From NCBI RefSeq assembly GCF_011075055.1, contig NC_058150.1, positions 14,289,408-14,353,407 of the forward strand: a stretch of DNA of 64,000 nucleotides, written 5' to 3'. Origin of the DNA: Mangifera indica. Taxonomy: Eukaryota; Streptophyta; Magnoliopsida; Sapindales; Anacardiaceae. The notes beneath the pieces were generated by a model. That model saw only the letters and a program-made list of their open reading frames with translations, was not told where the DNA came from and did not search any database. Position 1 is the first letter of the stretch. Every line of letters begins with the position of its first letter. Below are positions 12,256 to 23,162 of this stretch, piece by piece. Made by a program: the position numbers and the translations under genes.

Positions 12256-15200
12256 AAATAACTTAATTACCATTAAATACTGCCTCATCATGCTTAATTT
12301 TTGTTATTAACAACCCTATGGTGTAATCAATTGCAGATTATGCAATTTATATACAACCTGTGTACGTAGTTTTGAATATTTATTTGAGCACTCTGATGAT
12401 ATGTGATTGCGTGATTGGATTATTGGTTAATTTTGAATCAAAATAAAATAATTTAATACTCAAAATTAATTACCCATAACATTGCTCAATTATGTATACT
12501 GTGTTATAGTTTTGGAACAATGTTTAGATATGGAAAGAGGCCCATGAGAATACATTGGCCTATGTATTTTAATGTGCCTTGAAAGACGGGCCAGCGAAGA
12601 GCCCAGCCCAGGTTCTTCTGTTAGTGACTATGGGTGGTCTATATTAAAATACTGTTTGTCCGAACCATAGAACTCAAATTTTTATTCACTTTTTCAAATT
12701 TTCAAAGGAAGAATCTTAATTTTATCTTTCAAAATAAACATTTTATGCATTATCACGTAGCAACTAGTTTTTTGTTTGTTAGTAAAGAAAATTGATGAAT
12801 TGTCCCAATGTTAAGATTAGATGCTATCGAACTTGCTCAAACATTAAAACAAAGTGGTTAGTTTATACCTTCAAATAAAAAAAAAATTACAAGTTAAATC
12901 ACTTTTGAGTATTTTTTATTTTTAATAAAGATGTTGAGCTTCAAATTATATAGAAAATCAATTTAAACATGTTATTTGTGCTGAAAACCAACTAATAATT
13001 TCTTGTTCTCAACTAAAATTCATCCATCCTTGTTGCTCAATATTTCTTCCTTGTTCCCTCACGTTTCACATGCATGGCCTTATTCTTCTTAAATCGATCC
13101 TTTTTGAGTCTTTTTATACAATCAAAAATATTCTGCTCCGTTGTACAAAATATTCTTATTATCCCTGCTAAGATAATGAAGAAAAACTTCCATTTCAAGT
13201 TTATACCTGCTGTCTCTAATTGGCATACAATTAATATATTCGAGAGTATATCTCATATTTTGATGCTCATGATCTTGTTCACAGCTTCTCTAAAATCCGA
13301 CTCCATTAAGCATACCAATAAAACATTGCCATCTCCAGACTCTAGAGATTAATATTATCATACTCGATGTTAACATAATATTAAACAAAATTGAATTTCA
13401 TCCTAACGTTGATTGAAATCACGGGATCGTCTAAAATAGATGCATCATACAAAATATTCTTAAAATGAATTGAATGTGTTCCTGTTTGCAATGGCGTTGT
13501 TGACGGTGAAGACGTCATTGCTAATATGCAAAATTTGAGATTGATTTGAAGCAAAAGGAAAACCAGTTGCTTTCACTTGCTCTCTATGTGTCTTCTATAA
13601 TACGGAAAGATGGTGAAAATTTAATCTATGGTTGTGGGAGAGAGGACTGTTTATATATATTATGTTTTATCCACTGTGCTATCAGCTGGAAAGTTACAAT
13701 TCCGTAATGTTAGAATTGTTTTTAGTTTTTAATCAGATCAAGATTAGAGATGAATTTGAATTGAGCTAGCTCAAACTTAAATACTAGCTTGGCTCGATTG
13801 AACTCAAAATAAGTTTTCCTTAAGCATACTCTAGTTTAAGAGGTGTTCTACTATTAAGGCTTGACCTTGGCTCCCCAGGCTCATGGCTTGGGGGAGTTCA
13901 ATTGAAAATGGCTAAAATAATATAGTTTTGACCAGTATGCACATGACATTGTTTTAATTATCTATAATACCAAACTGAAGTTGGACTTGAATCCAGTTCT
14001 AGTCAAAATATTGGGTGGTCAGAATTCCAATTTCATCCTTTCAGGGCGAATATGTATGGAAAAAGAGTTCAAAGTATATGAAGACAAAGAAGAGATTAAG
14101 TGTTTCAGTGCACTATGTTGATTTGATATTATAATTTGTAGAAAAATATATATATATATATATTGACAAAGTGTAGCTTTCCAGCAGCCGGTTATGGTAT
14201 GTTAATTGGTGATTAAGCCAACGACAACTAAGAACTTGCCTGGATCGAGTTTACCGTCTATTTAAAAACTAGCAAATCAGGAAAACTAGTCTATCTCCAA
14301 CTCATTTTTCATCCGCTTCAGATAAATTATATGTACATACAGACAGAAGTATATTCTTATGAGCTTGCGTACATTTCAGAGAAAGTTATATAGTTGTCTA
14401 CATATCTACCTAAATTTTCATATGCAAATCTAAAACCCGAACATAAATATTGACAATCATAGTAATTAGGAACAGCTTATTAGTAGAGTTAAATTCAATC
14501 TGAACTAAGCTGAGTTGGAGATGACTTAAGTTCAAATTGAATTTATAATATTTAACTCAAACTTATTTGAATTAATATACGATATCATCAGAGAGATGTC
14601 AATGATGTGAATATTATTCTTAAAGAGGTAAACAATATAGTCAGCAATATAAATACTGTTATCAAGTAAACAAATAAACTGATCTATCTGGTAATACTGT
14701 TCACTATTCTGATGACAATGTTTACCCCACTGATAATTAACATTGCACACATACTCAATCAAACGTGAACTCAAGAAGGGTATTGCAAATTGAAGCCCGA
14801 ACCAGAATGGGGATCAACTCGGATCAAATCCCCCTAGTTTCAATCTTGTCATGTTGATCGATTATTGCTTCAAAATCTCACATCGTAACCATTGCTCAGA
14901 TGAAAGACATGGTACAATTTCATTGGATTAAACAAATTAATTTGTAGGATTACTTGGGCAATCACCAATCAGAAGTTGTGTCTTGTTATGTTTATAATTA
15001 TATTATATATAAACTCTCAATAATTTATACCTCTGATTTATAATTATTAATAATATTATATTTACAAATGATAGGTATTAAAAAAATTTACGTTTCATTA
15101 TGTAATTAGATCAGAAGTGGATCTACTTCTAATTAGTTTGGCTCAATGAATGAATCTTAAGCTAAAATGTCAGTTTGATAGTTTCACTTGTTTGTTTATT

Positions 15201-15579
15201 TGATAACACTATTTAACTTTCTAATAATAGTGCTCATCCATCGACTATGCTTTAGTGATATTATGCATTAATGCAAACAAATTCAAACTAGATATTATAA
15301 ATTTGATTCAAGTTTGAAACAACCTAGACTCAACTCAGATTTTAATACCTAATCATTTATACCTAAAGTATTATTGTATTATTATATCAGCTAACACAGC
15401 CTAATGCCATCGTACATCAAAGATATTAACAATCATAAGAGTGGCATCAAATTTACTTGTCAAATACATCAACCCAATTTAATAGTATACACAAATCTGT
15501 TCAAACAAAGATTACAAACTTTTCTGCAATTTCGGTATCTTATTTAATCTCAACAAGGTAGTTGTTTTTTCTAATAAAT
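12256..15579. other. Intergenic, no confident gene; upstream region of the next PG gene
   Basis: Holds a possible family B MITE (about 12368-12500), a (TA)n tract at about 14146-14162, and family A-like wording at about 13740-13920, 14480-14830 and 15115-15360. The 92-aa plus-strand ORF at 13074-13352 has no recognisable domain. On the minus strand a TATATAAA sits near 13650-13660 and a 45-codon ATG-to-stop ORF lies at about 13350-13490; neither is enough to call a gene. Confidence 0.5.
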
Positions 15580-17937
15580 ATGTCTAAGCTTTCAGTTTCT
15601 TGTAAATTCTTCATCATCTCCTTCCTTACACTCTTCCAATCAACAGTTGAAGCCTATAATGTCATCAGCTTTGGTGCAAAACCAGACGGTCAAACTGACT
15701 CAACTCAAGCCTTTGCAAATGCCTGGGAATCGGCATGCAAATCAACCAGGCCGGCCACCATAAATGTTCCCAAGGGCAGGTTCCTGATAAAACCGATATA
15801 TTTTAATGGAACATGTAACAATGAGATTATCTTCCAGATTAATGGAACTATTATAGCCCCGGCAAGCTATTCGTCACTCGGAGATTCTGGATTCTGGATT
15901 ATATTCTACAGAGTCTCTGGGTTGATTGTTCGTGGTGGAACGTTTGACGCCAAAGGAGCTGCCTACTGGGATTGCCGGAAATCTGGAAAAAGTTGCCCAC
16001 CTCTACCTAGGGTATGTCTCTTCATTCAGACGATCATTTAAAGCGGGATAACAATACCTAGAGTAATGGAACTATGGTTCCTTTTTATTTTTTTTTTTTC
16101 AATTAAAGCGATTCAGCTATGAATTATTTTATTGAAAGAATCAAATTTAGATTTTTTAAAAGAAACCAAACTTTTTAACATTTCTTATTAAAGGTATTAA
16201 GCAAATACAATTAGAATTATTTGTTTTGATTTATTTTTTAGCAAGGTGATTTATACTTTCAATCAAAAATTTTGAAAATTTAATTATTAATATTTACAAG
16301 TTTGATTTATTCAATAAGAAAATTTGAAAGTTTGGTCTAATTAATAAAACAATTAAAATTTAATATATTTAATAGTATGTGATAATTTAATACTTCCGGT
16401 TGTTATTGTCCATTTAAATTCAATAACTATAACACTTCAGAAAAATTTATCATTGATAAAACATGAAAAAGATAGATCTCGGATAATGATGGATATCCCA
16501 CCTCATAACCCATGAACATTTAAGCTATGAAAATCCTTTTTACAAAGGGTAAAAGCAAAACGGCTTTATAGTAAAAATATCTGGAAACTGGCACATTCAT
16601 GCATACCTAATATTTCTCTCATTTCTCTTTTATATGGAATTAGTTTATGGGTTTTACAAATTAGAATAACATTTTCTTTGATACATTTATAATTGATAAT
16701 GCAGTCAGTAACATTCATGGAGTCAAGTAATGTCGTGGTTAGCAGATTAAAATCGTTAAATAGTCGATATTTCCACATAGCTATCGATGGTTGCGAAAAT
16801 ATTACACTTAAAAAGCTGAACATCAGTGCTCCAAGCTGGAGTCCTAACACAGATGGCATCCATATCCAATCTTCCTCCGGAATATCCATAACTGACAGCT
16901 CCATCAAGACTGGAGACGACTGCATATCCCTCGGCCCCGGCTCTAAAAACTTGTTGATCCAGCGCATTGCCTGTGGCCCCGGCCATGGAATTAGGTGCAT
17001 TACTTAATAATTTATTAAAGAATCGATTGATTTCATCACAATTACGAAATATTTGTTTTTCATCTTACAGCATCGGCAGTCTTGGGGACAATGCATATGA
17101 AGAAGGTGTTGAAAATGTAACAGTTTCAGATTCAACTATCAGCAGAGCTGAAAACGGAGTGCGGATTAAAACATGGGCGAGATCAAGCAATGGATTTGCC
17201 AAAAACATTAATTTTCAGAATATCGTCATAGAAAATGCTTATAACCCCATATTCATTGATCAATATTATTGCCCTGACCACAAAGGTTGCCCTAATCAGG
17301 TAATCAATTGAAGAAGTAATTTGATAAAGAAATTCACAATTTCCATTGACTATCTAGGATAAGGGGTGGATCCAAGTCGTGCTAACTTGATGTTTGGTTT
17401 GAATGCACCAAACTTGAGTAAGGGTAGCCTCAACTCATGTTCAAGTTGAGCAAACTCAAATTGGGTGAGTCACCAGCAGATTCATCTTCTCCAACAATTT
17501 TTTCCTTTCCTTTACCTCAAATGACCCTTCTTCTTTTTCCCCCATGCTTTTCAACAGTTTTTTAAGTGAACTCATTGTTAGTTCAAGCTGAACTTTCTGA
17601 ATTTAAACCAAGTTTGAGTCAGCTATGTTTAGCCTTAGCTCAACTCGAATTCACCCCTGCAGAGGATGCCAAAAGTAATTTTTTTTAAAATCTTTTTCAA
17701 AATATGTTACAGAGTTCCGGAGTCAAAATTAGTGGTGTTACATATAAGAATATAAAGGGAACATCAGCCACAAAAGAAGCCGTGAGATTTGATTGCAGCT
17801 CAAGCAATCCTTGTACAGGGATAGAGTTACAGGACATCTATCTTTCTTATAATAATACTGCAGCAGCATCGTCAGCATATTGTAGAAATGCGCAGGGGAG
17901 CTCCAGTGGAGTTGAGGTACCAAAAAGTTGTCTGTAA
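15580..17937 (+). CDS. Polygalacturonase (GH28), intact, 391 aa
   Basis: Secreted pectin hydrolase of the cell wall. Exons 15580-16011, 16705-16994, 17071-17299 and 17713-17937, with intron phases 0, 2, 0 and GT-AG ends throughout. The ATG at 15580 is the first in frame and opens a hydrophobic signal peptide (about residues 1-24) just before AYNVISFGAKPDG. Motifs: NTDGIH 192-197, GDDC 214-217, CGPGHGI 234-240, RIK 272-274. Exon 2 (290 nt) and exon 3 (229 nt) have exactly the same lengths as in the PG genes at 1-1892 and 34543-36595. The protein ends CxxNAQG...PKSCL, as in related plant PGs. Intron 3 carries a 0.3-kb family A repeat and intron 1 is 693 bp. No lesion is visible. The exo- versus endo-acting mode cannot be decided from sequence alone, but the closest look is the plant exopolygalacturonase clade. 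Confidence 0.93.
17362..17658 (+). repeat. Family A MITE-like element in PG intron 3
   Basis: Begins AGGGGTGGATCCAAGTCG and ends CGAATTCACCCCT, an imperfect terminal inverted repeat. The body is rich in TTCAAGTTGAGC/ACTCAAGC wording with a TCATCTTCTCC stretch in the middle. Best-delimited copy of the family in the window. No coding capacity. Confidence 0.6.
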
Positions 17938-17973
17938 ACAAAAAAATTCCTGTATAGTTGATTATAGATGTTT

Positions 17974-18010
17974 TTGTGTGTGTGTGTGTGTGTGTATACA
18001 CACACACACA
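17974..18010. repeat. (TG)n(TA)(CA)n microsatellite, self-complementary
   Basis: A TG run is followed by TATA and a CA run, giving a perfect short palindrome just after the PG stop codon. It is missing from the duplicate flank near 28500, so it expanded after the duplication or was lost there. Confidence 0.8.
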
Positions 18011-20375
18011 ATATGTGCTTTGCTTTATATTTAATGAAGATTCTTTGAGTTTTATCTGCCCTTAAGTTTCAAATCAAGGCCAACTAGCTAAATATTGTTC
18101 GCTTTGGGATCATGATTACACAATATTGGCTTTTGAACTTCACATAAGCATCTTTCATCTAGGGGTGGATCCGATAGGTGACTTGGTGTCTGGCTCAAAG
18201 AGTCAAATTCGAGTTGGGGGTTTGAGTCAAGTGAGTAATTCGTTAAACAAATTCATCTTCACCTGCCATTTTCTTTTTCCTGCAATTTCTCTTTTTCATC
18301 TCCGATGGGCTTAGCTCAGCTTAAATTAACCATTGCTTTCATCCAAAATGCATTGAACTTAAACCTTATAAACTAAATCAAAAGCTCATTCACTAAACAT
18401 CTCATGTAACATTAAATGGAGTACTAGAGAATCTTAGTCCAGAATAATTGTGTGTGTAGATTAATATTCTTTGCTACCAAACTATGACTCTTTTATTAAA
18501 TTATTAATTTTTGCAGTGCATGAAATTTACTTAACGGTAACAAGTTGTTGTCTAGGCTTTACATATTAAAATCAATCAAACAATCATCCGATAAAGAGAA
18601 AGCATCTACAATTTATTCTAATTGCTTTAAAACAGAGTTACATTTAGTAATGTTAATATTATTTCAATATCACATCTATCATTACAATGATTTTTTTTTT
18701 GTTAATAAATTCATATATAATTCTTACAAGAAAGTAATGAGTTTATATATCAAGATTTTTATCTCTAAAAGAAATTCTTCTAAGATACTTATTTTTAAGA
18801 CAAATCCTACTAACATTCTTATTTTACAAAGAAATCATAAAACATTCTTATTTTAAAAGGAAATCATAAAGGGACTTTCATGAATTAAGCCCATGTCGCT
18901 TTTGAGCCTGGGGTAATAATACCTGGCCTGCCTGCTAACCAAGCAACCAGACCTGTGTGCATCTGCGTCACACCATATAGACGAACTCCCAATTTTCAAC
19001 ATAGACCAAACCCAAACGTTGTAAATCTCACATTTTATGGCTAATAGCAGCTAGCTTCTGAATCTCCACGGAAGTTTCATCACTCATGCCTTGTCCATAA
19101 GCGGATTATATATTATTGACAATCAATTTCTTTTTTTCGTTTTAACTAATTAATCTGCCTGTAATCAAGAAGATGAGGCGATAATTCAAGAATTACAGAT
19201 AAAGGAAACTTGAAGAATACAAGAGTCGACTTTTTATGAGCCGTCCATAAATTAAAGTGAAAGATTTTACCGAGGGAAATATTCTTTTACCAAATTCTAA
19301 ACAAATCTAGAGATGTTGCTTCAACGAAAATTAATCTTGCATAATTTACATATCCCACGTTTATTATCTAAATATCAAGGTTCTCATTTAGAATTTAGCT
19401 TTTCAACCAACACCTAAAACGGTCGAGGATCGACACATATATAATTTAAGGAATCCCTAAAAGAAAAAGGTATAGCACAGTAAAAATTAGGTTGCTTAAT
19501 GAAGTTTTAAACATTCCCTTATGGGTAGGGCTGGATTTGATCTCAAACATTTGAGTTGGAATCGGATGAGCTAAGTTCAAGCTAAGCATTGAACCATTTT
19601 CATAAATGAGCAAAAACTGAGAAAATCCGAACATTCAAATTTGTGTCGGTTTGGATTAAACTCATAATTAAATTGTTACAAGTTAAGTTTAAGTTTTAAT
19701 TCATCAATTTTGAACTAAATCTATTGGATTCAATCTACTAAGTTCAAAGAATCCCCACAAGAAAACGGTATAGCACAATAAAAATTAAGTTGCTTAACAA
19801 GTTTCAAAAATTACCTAATAGGTAGAGTTGATTTGATCCCATTTGTTTGAATTTAGATTGAATGAGCTATGTTTAAACCAAGTATTGGACTCATTTTTAT
19901 AAATGAGTAGAGTCTGAGTAAATCTGAATATTCAAGTTTGTGTCGATTCAAATTAAATTTAAAGTTAAATTTTAATCAAGCTAAGTTCAAATCCCGACTC
20001 GTTGATCTTAAATTGATTCTTTTGGATTCAAACTGATTTTGAACACGGTCTTATTTGAACTTGACTTAAATCAAATATAACACTACTAATATGAGGAGTT
20101 TTTATTCTTCATTAAGGGGGTAAATGCTAACCCAGAAGTTAACAAAATAAACATGAATTAGTCATAACTAGCACACTATTCTTTTAATTACATGTCTTAT
20201 ATATCTAGCTTTTAACTTAGGCTAAACTTTCAATTATGTAATGTTACCAAAGGAAGTAAGAAATCTGCATTTTCTTTACACACTTCATTTATCACATGTA
20301 ATAGTCGTAAGCTTTAATGTTTTTACTTTCAATTTAGGCATGCTACTTAGACACTTTTTGACTAGTCATTTGATT

Positions 20376-20648
20376 AGAGGTGGATCCAATGTGAGTTAGT
20401 TTAGATCAAATCCATGGCTCAACTCAAGCTAGTCGATTTTGAGTTGAAACTTTAATTTGATATCTCAACTCAAGATCAATTCGTTTTTTCATCTAATAAC
20501 ACAATCTATCCAGTCGATAAAATTATTTATTCAGTTAATAACCCTCTAGTGATACTATGCACTAATTTGAACAGATTTGAATTTGAACTTGAGCTAAATA
20601 TCATGATTTTAATCCAAGATCAAGTTAGCGTAAATAGAATCCACCCCT
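20376..20648 (+). repeat. Family A MITE-like element in PG promoter region
   Basis: Starts AGAGGTGGATCCAATGTG and ends AATCCACCCCT in inverted orientation. It lies about 65 bases upstream of the TATA box of the PG pseudogene at 20817. The duplicate at 31022-31315 is the same insertion carried by the segmental duplication. Confidence 0.55.
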
Positions 20649-20712
20649 ACATTTTGACTACAAACAGTTAGAAAATATCTTGTATCACAAATAGTCCTAC
20701 ATTAATTTTCAG

Positions 20713-20720
20713 TATAAATA
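20713..20720 (+). promoter_or_regulatory. TATA box of PG pseudogene 1
   Basis: TATAAATA lies 97 bases upstream of the ATG at 20817, matching the TATAAATA spacing of the minus-strand PG. The duplicated promoter at 31377 reads CATGAATA, so the box is lost there. Confidence 0.6.
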
Positions 20721-21324
20721 CACCTAAGTGTCTATTCTTTGCTTCATCCAACTGTCTTCAAATTAGTCTACAAATAGATTTTCTCATATTCTCTAGCTTT
20801 TATTGCCCCTATTTCCATGGCAACCAAACCAATTGTTTCCTCTATAATCTTTCTCTTTATTGCATTCCTTAACCAATCAGCAACAGCAGCATACAATGTG
20901 GTGACTTATGGTGCAAAACCAGAGGGCAAAGCAGACTCAACTCAGTCTCTTCTCAAGGCGTGGGCTGCTACTTGTGGCTCAGCTCAGGCCTCGACATGTT
21001 ATATCCCAAGAGGAAGGTACTTGGTTAAGGCAATGTAGTTTAGAGGGCCATAATAGATGGAACGATTTAGCTCCAATGGATTACCAAGTCAAACTGTTTT
21101 TCTTTTTTTTTGTTCAGTTTGGTTGGAAATTTTTCAAACCCGTTTTCAGTTTAGTTCGAAAAAAGTTTAAAAGTGCACCAAACATAACCATACACACCCC
21201 TAGGATTCTCTCTTAGAATTGAGGCTTTGCTTATTAAGGAGCTAACATTTTTTTCTCTGTGCGATTGCAGTCGATAACATTTAATTGGGCAAATAACATC
21301 CAAATTAATGGCTTATCAATTGGT

Positions 21325-21905
21325 CCTGGCACCAGGAACTTGCTTATGAACAACATCAAATGTGGCCCCGGACATGGTATAAGGTAATTGTGTTACATGG
21401 ATAAACATAACTAAATATGATCAGTTAAATTAAATATAAGGTTTGTACAAATACGAACTAGAGAGCTCCTGAAATTCACTTGAATTTTAATGATTAATCT
21501 TGCTTTTCTAAAATCTATCTAAATAACAGCTTTAAATGGATGAAGTTATTGTGTTAAGGCTTTGGAAAGGGAATCTAATTATTATATCATAGGTTATTGA
21601 ACCCCTCAAATATTGTTCAGCCACCGGGAACTTGCTCATGAACAATATCAAATGCGGCCCACCACATGGTATAACGTAATTGTGTAGATAAATTTGCATG
21701 AATACAATGTATTCTGCAGTATCTTCGCAAGGTTATTGATTTAGCAGTTTAAAGGAATACGAACGATATCTTTTGAATCGGTAAACTCCAGAAATTCACT
21801 TGTATCGTAGTGATCAGTTTCCATCCTAAAACCTCTTTAAATGACCATGTTTAATAAATAAAGTTGTTGTGTTAAGGCTATTGAAGCCACTCAAAAGTCA
21901 ACTTG
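21325..21905 (+). repeat. About 290-bp tandem duplication in pseudogene 1
   Basis: AGGAACTTGCTTATGAACAA...GGTATAAGGTAATTGTG with about 230 bp of intron 2 is repeated from about 21621 (GGGAACTTGCTCATGAACAA). GAAATTCACTTG and AAGTTRTTGTGTTAAGGCT are shared at matching positions. The copies are well diverged, so the event predates or is close in age to the loss of the gene. Confidence 0.65.
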
Positions 21906-21959
21906 ATGTTATTTGCCCATATTATAATTGTTAAAAAGCATAAGTTTTTCCATTCAGTC

Positions 21960-22134
21960 TGATTCTAAATTATTTGGTTCGATCTTATTCTGATTTAATC
22001 TGATTTTGATTCAATTTTTTTTTCTTTTGATATTACAATTATTTTTTCTTTTGAGATTGCAATGTAATACTACAAATTGTATAACATTTAGTCAATAATA
22101 TTATTTAGTTTATAACTAAATTCATAATTCTTCA
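21960..22134 (+). repeat. 5' LTR of copia element
   Basis: Starts TGATTCTAAATTATTTGG and ends AATTCTTCA, directly followed by the primer-binding site. Its last 90 bases match the 3' LTR (TTTAGTCAATAATATTATTTAG versus TTTTAGTCAATAATGTTATTCAG). It is longer than the 3' LTR because of a T-rich stretch near 22015-22065. The exact start is a best guess. Confidence 0.65.
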
Positions 22135-22152
22135 TGGTATTAGAGCAGCCAA
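22135..22152 (+). promoter_or_regulatory. Copia primer-binding site (initiator tRNA-Met)
   Basis: TGGTATTAGAGCAGCCAA lies immediately after the 5' LTR. It matches the TGGTATCAGAGC primer-binding sequence typical of plant Ty1/copia elements with one change. Confidence 0.75.
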
Positions 22153-22558
22153 TAACCTTTTGTATTTCTCAATTTTAAAATTGTCTTTTTCCCCAAAAAT
22201 CTAATTTTTTTTTCAATTTTGAAAAACTACTATTCCCTCCAAGTCTCAATTTTTTTATGTTCTTGTCATTCACGATTTATAAAGTCTGATTGTCAATAAT
22301 ACATGACCTCCACCAATGTTTCTTCTTGATGTTACTCCTAATCTGGCTCATTTTCATGGGTTGCAAGTTGATAGATTAGTTCTAACTTGGATTAAATCTA
22401 TGGTATCACCTACTATTGTTTAGTCATTGTGGCTACCTTGTGTTACTACTATTAAAGCATGGTCTTTACTTGATCGACGTCTAAATCTAGTTTTTGGGAT
22501 TCATCTTTGAATCATCCATGACCAGTTATGCACTCTCTAAAAAACTTATTAATAGACA

Positions 22559-22930
22559 ATGGTTGATTATCTCATTGATGTTAAGTCCATATTTAACTCA
22601 CTTGCTACAGTTAGATTTCCTACTCCAAATACTGATTTCACTAAATATGTTGTTAATGGCTTAGGCCTTGAGTATCAATCCTTTATCACCTCTCTACATT
22701 TTTTTCCGTCCATCACCTTTGATAAACTATATGCTCCCCTCTTTTGTGAAAAGCACCTTCAAAAGAAATACTCTAGTATGTCTTCTTTAGTTATTATTAT
22801 GGTTGTTGCTCAATCCTTCTCACAATCATCGCATTCATCCAAATCTTCTTGCAAGTGCAACTTTCATGGTCAAAATACATGTGGGCGTAGGCGTGGTCAT
22901 GGTAGTGATGGTCAATCTACTCCTCACTAA
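22559..22930 (+). pseudogene. Copia gag fragment (UBN2-type)
   Basis: 123-codon open stretch: MVDYLIDVKSIFNSLATV...VVNGLGLEYQSFITSL...FDKLYAPLF, the usual gag-polypeptide pattern of plant copia elements (YL..IK...D.L...G....D......LNGL...Y..F..S). Upstream codons in the same frame contain stops, so this is a relic. It ends in a C-rich tail, with the zinc-knuckle remnant just downstream. Confidence 0.8.
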
Positions 22931-23162
22931 CAATCACAACCTTCATATCAGCCTTTTTTACTTCTGACACCAACTAGTGCTCTTTCTTGAGGTGTTTGTC
23001 AGATTTGTGATCAACATGAGCACTTCGCTCATGTTGTCCATAGTAAGAAAATTTTGTCTACATAACAAATTCAGTGACCACTCATTTTGTTGTTATGTTT
23101 GTGTGTAATATATTGATATTACTCAAATTAGGTTCCAGACTCTAAGGCTACACTTCACATGA

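Larger units (their letters stand above)
17938..20700 (+). repeat. Segmental duplication, copy 1 (PG 3' flank to next PG promoter)
   Basis: Matches 28480-31370 nearly end to end in the same order: TGTAAACAAAAAA...TTGATTATAGATG, ATGAAGATTCTTTGAGTTTT, TTTTTGAACTTCACATAAG, AGCAGCTAGCT, TTCATAAGCGGAT, GAATCCCTAAAAGAAAAAGG and the promoter-proximal TATCTTGTATCACAAATAGT. Within each copy a segment of about 290 bp starting GAATCCC is itself repeated (19451 and 19749 here). Several family A fragments are included. No gene is seen; the ORFs at 18126, 18545 and 19446 are not supported. Confidence 0.8.

Noticed and set aside
13074..13352. 92-aa plus-strand ORF
   Set aside because: No domain, no clear signal peptide and no splice or promoter support; A+T-rich chance ORF.
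15562..15579. Upstream extension of the PG reading frame with a TTG start
   Set aside because: No ATG there; plant PGs start at ATG and 15580 gives a normal signal peptide.
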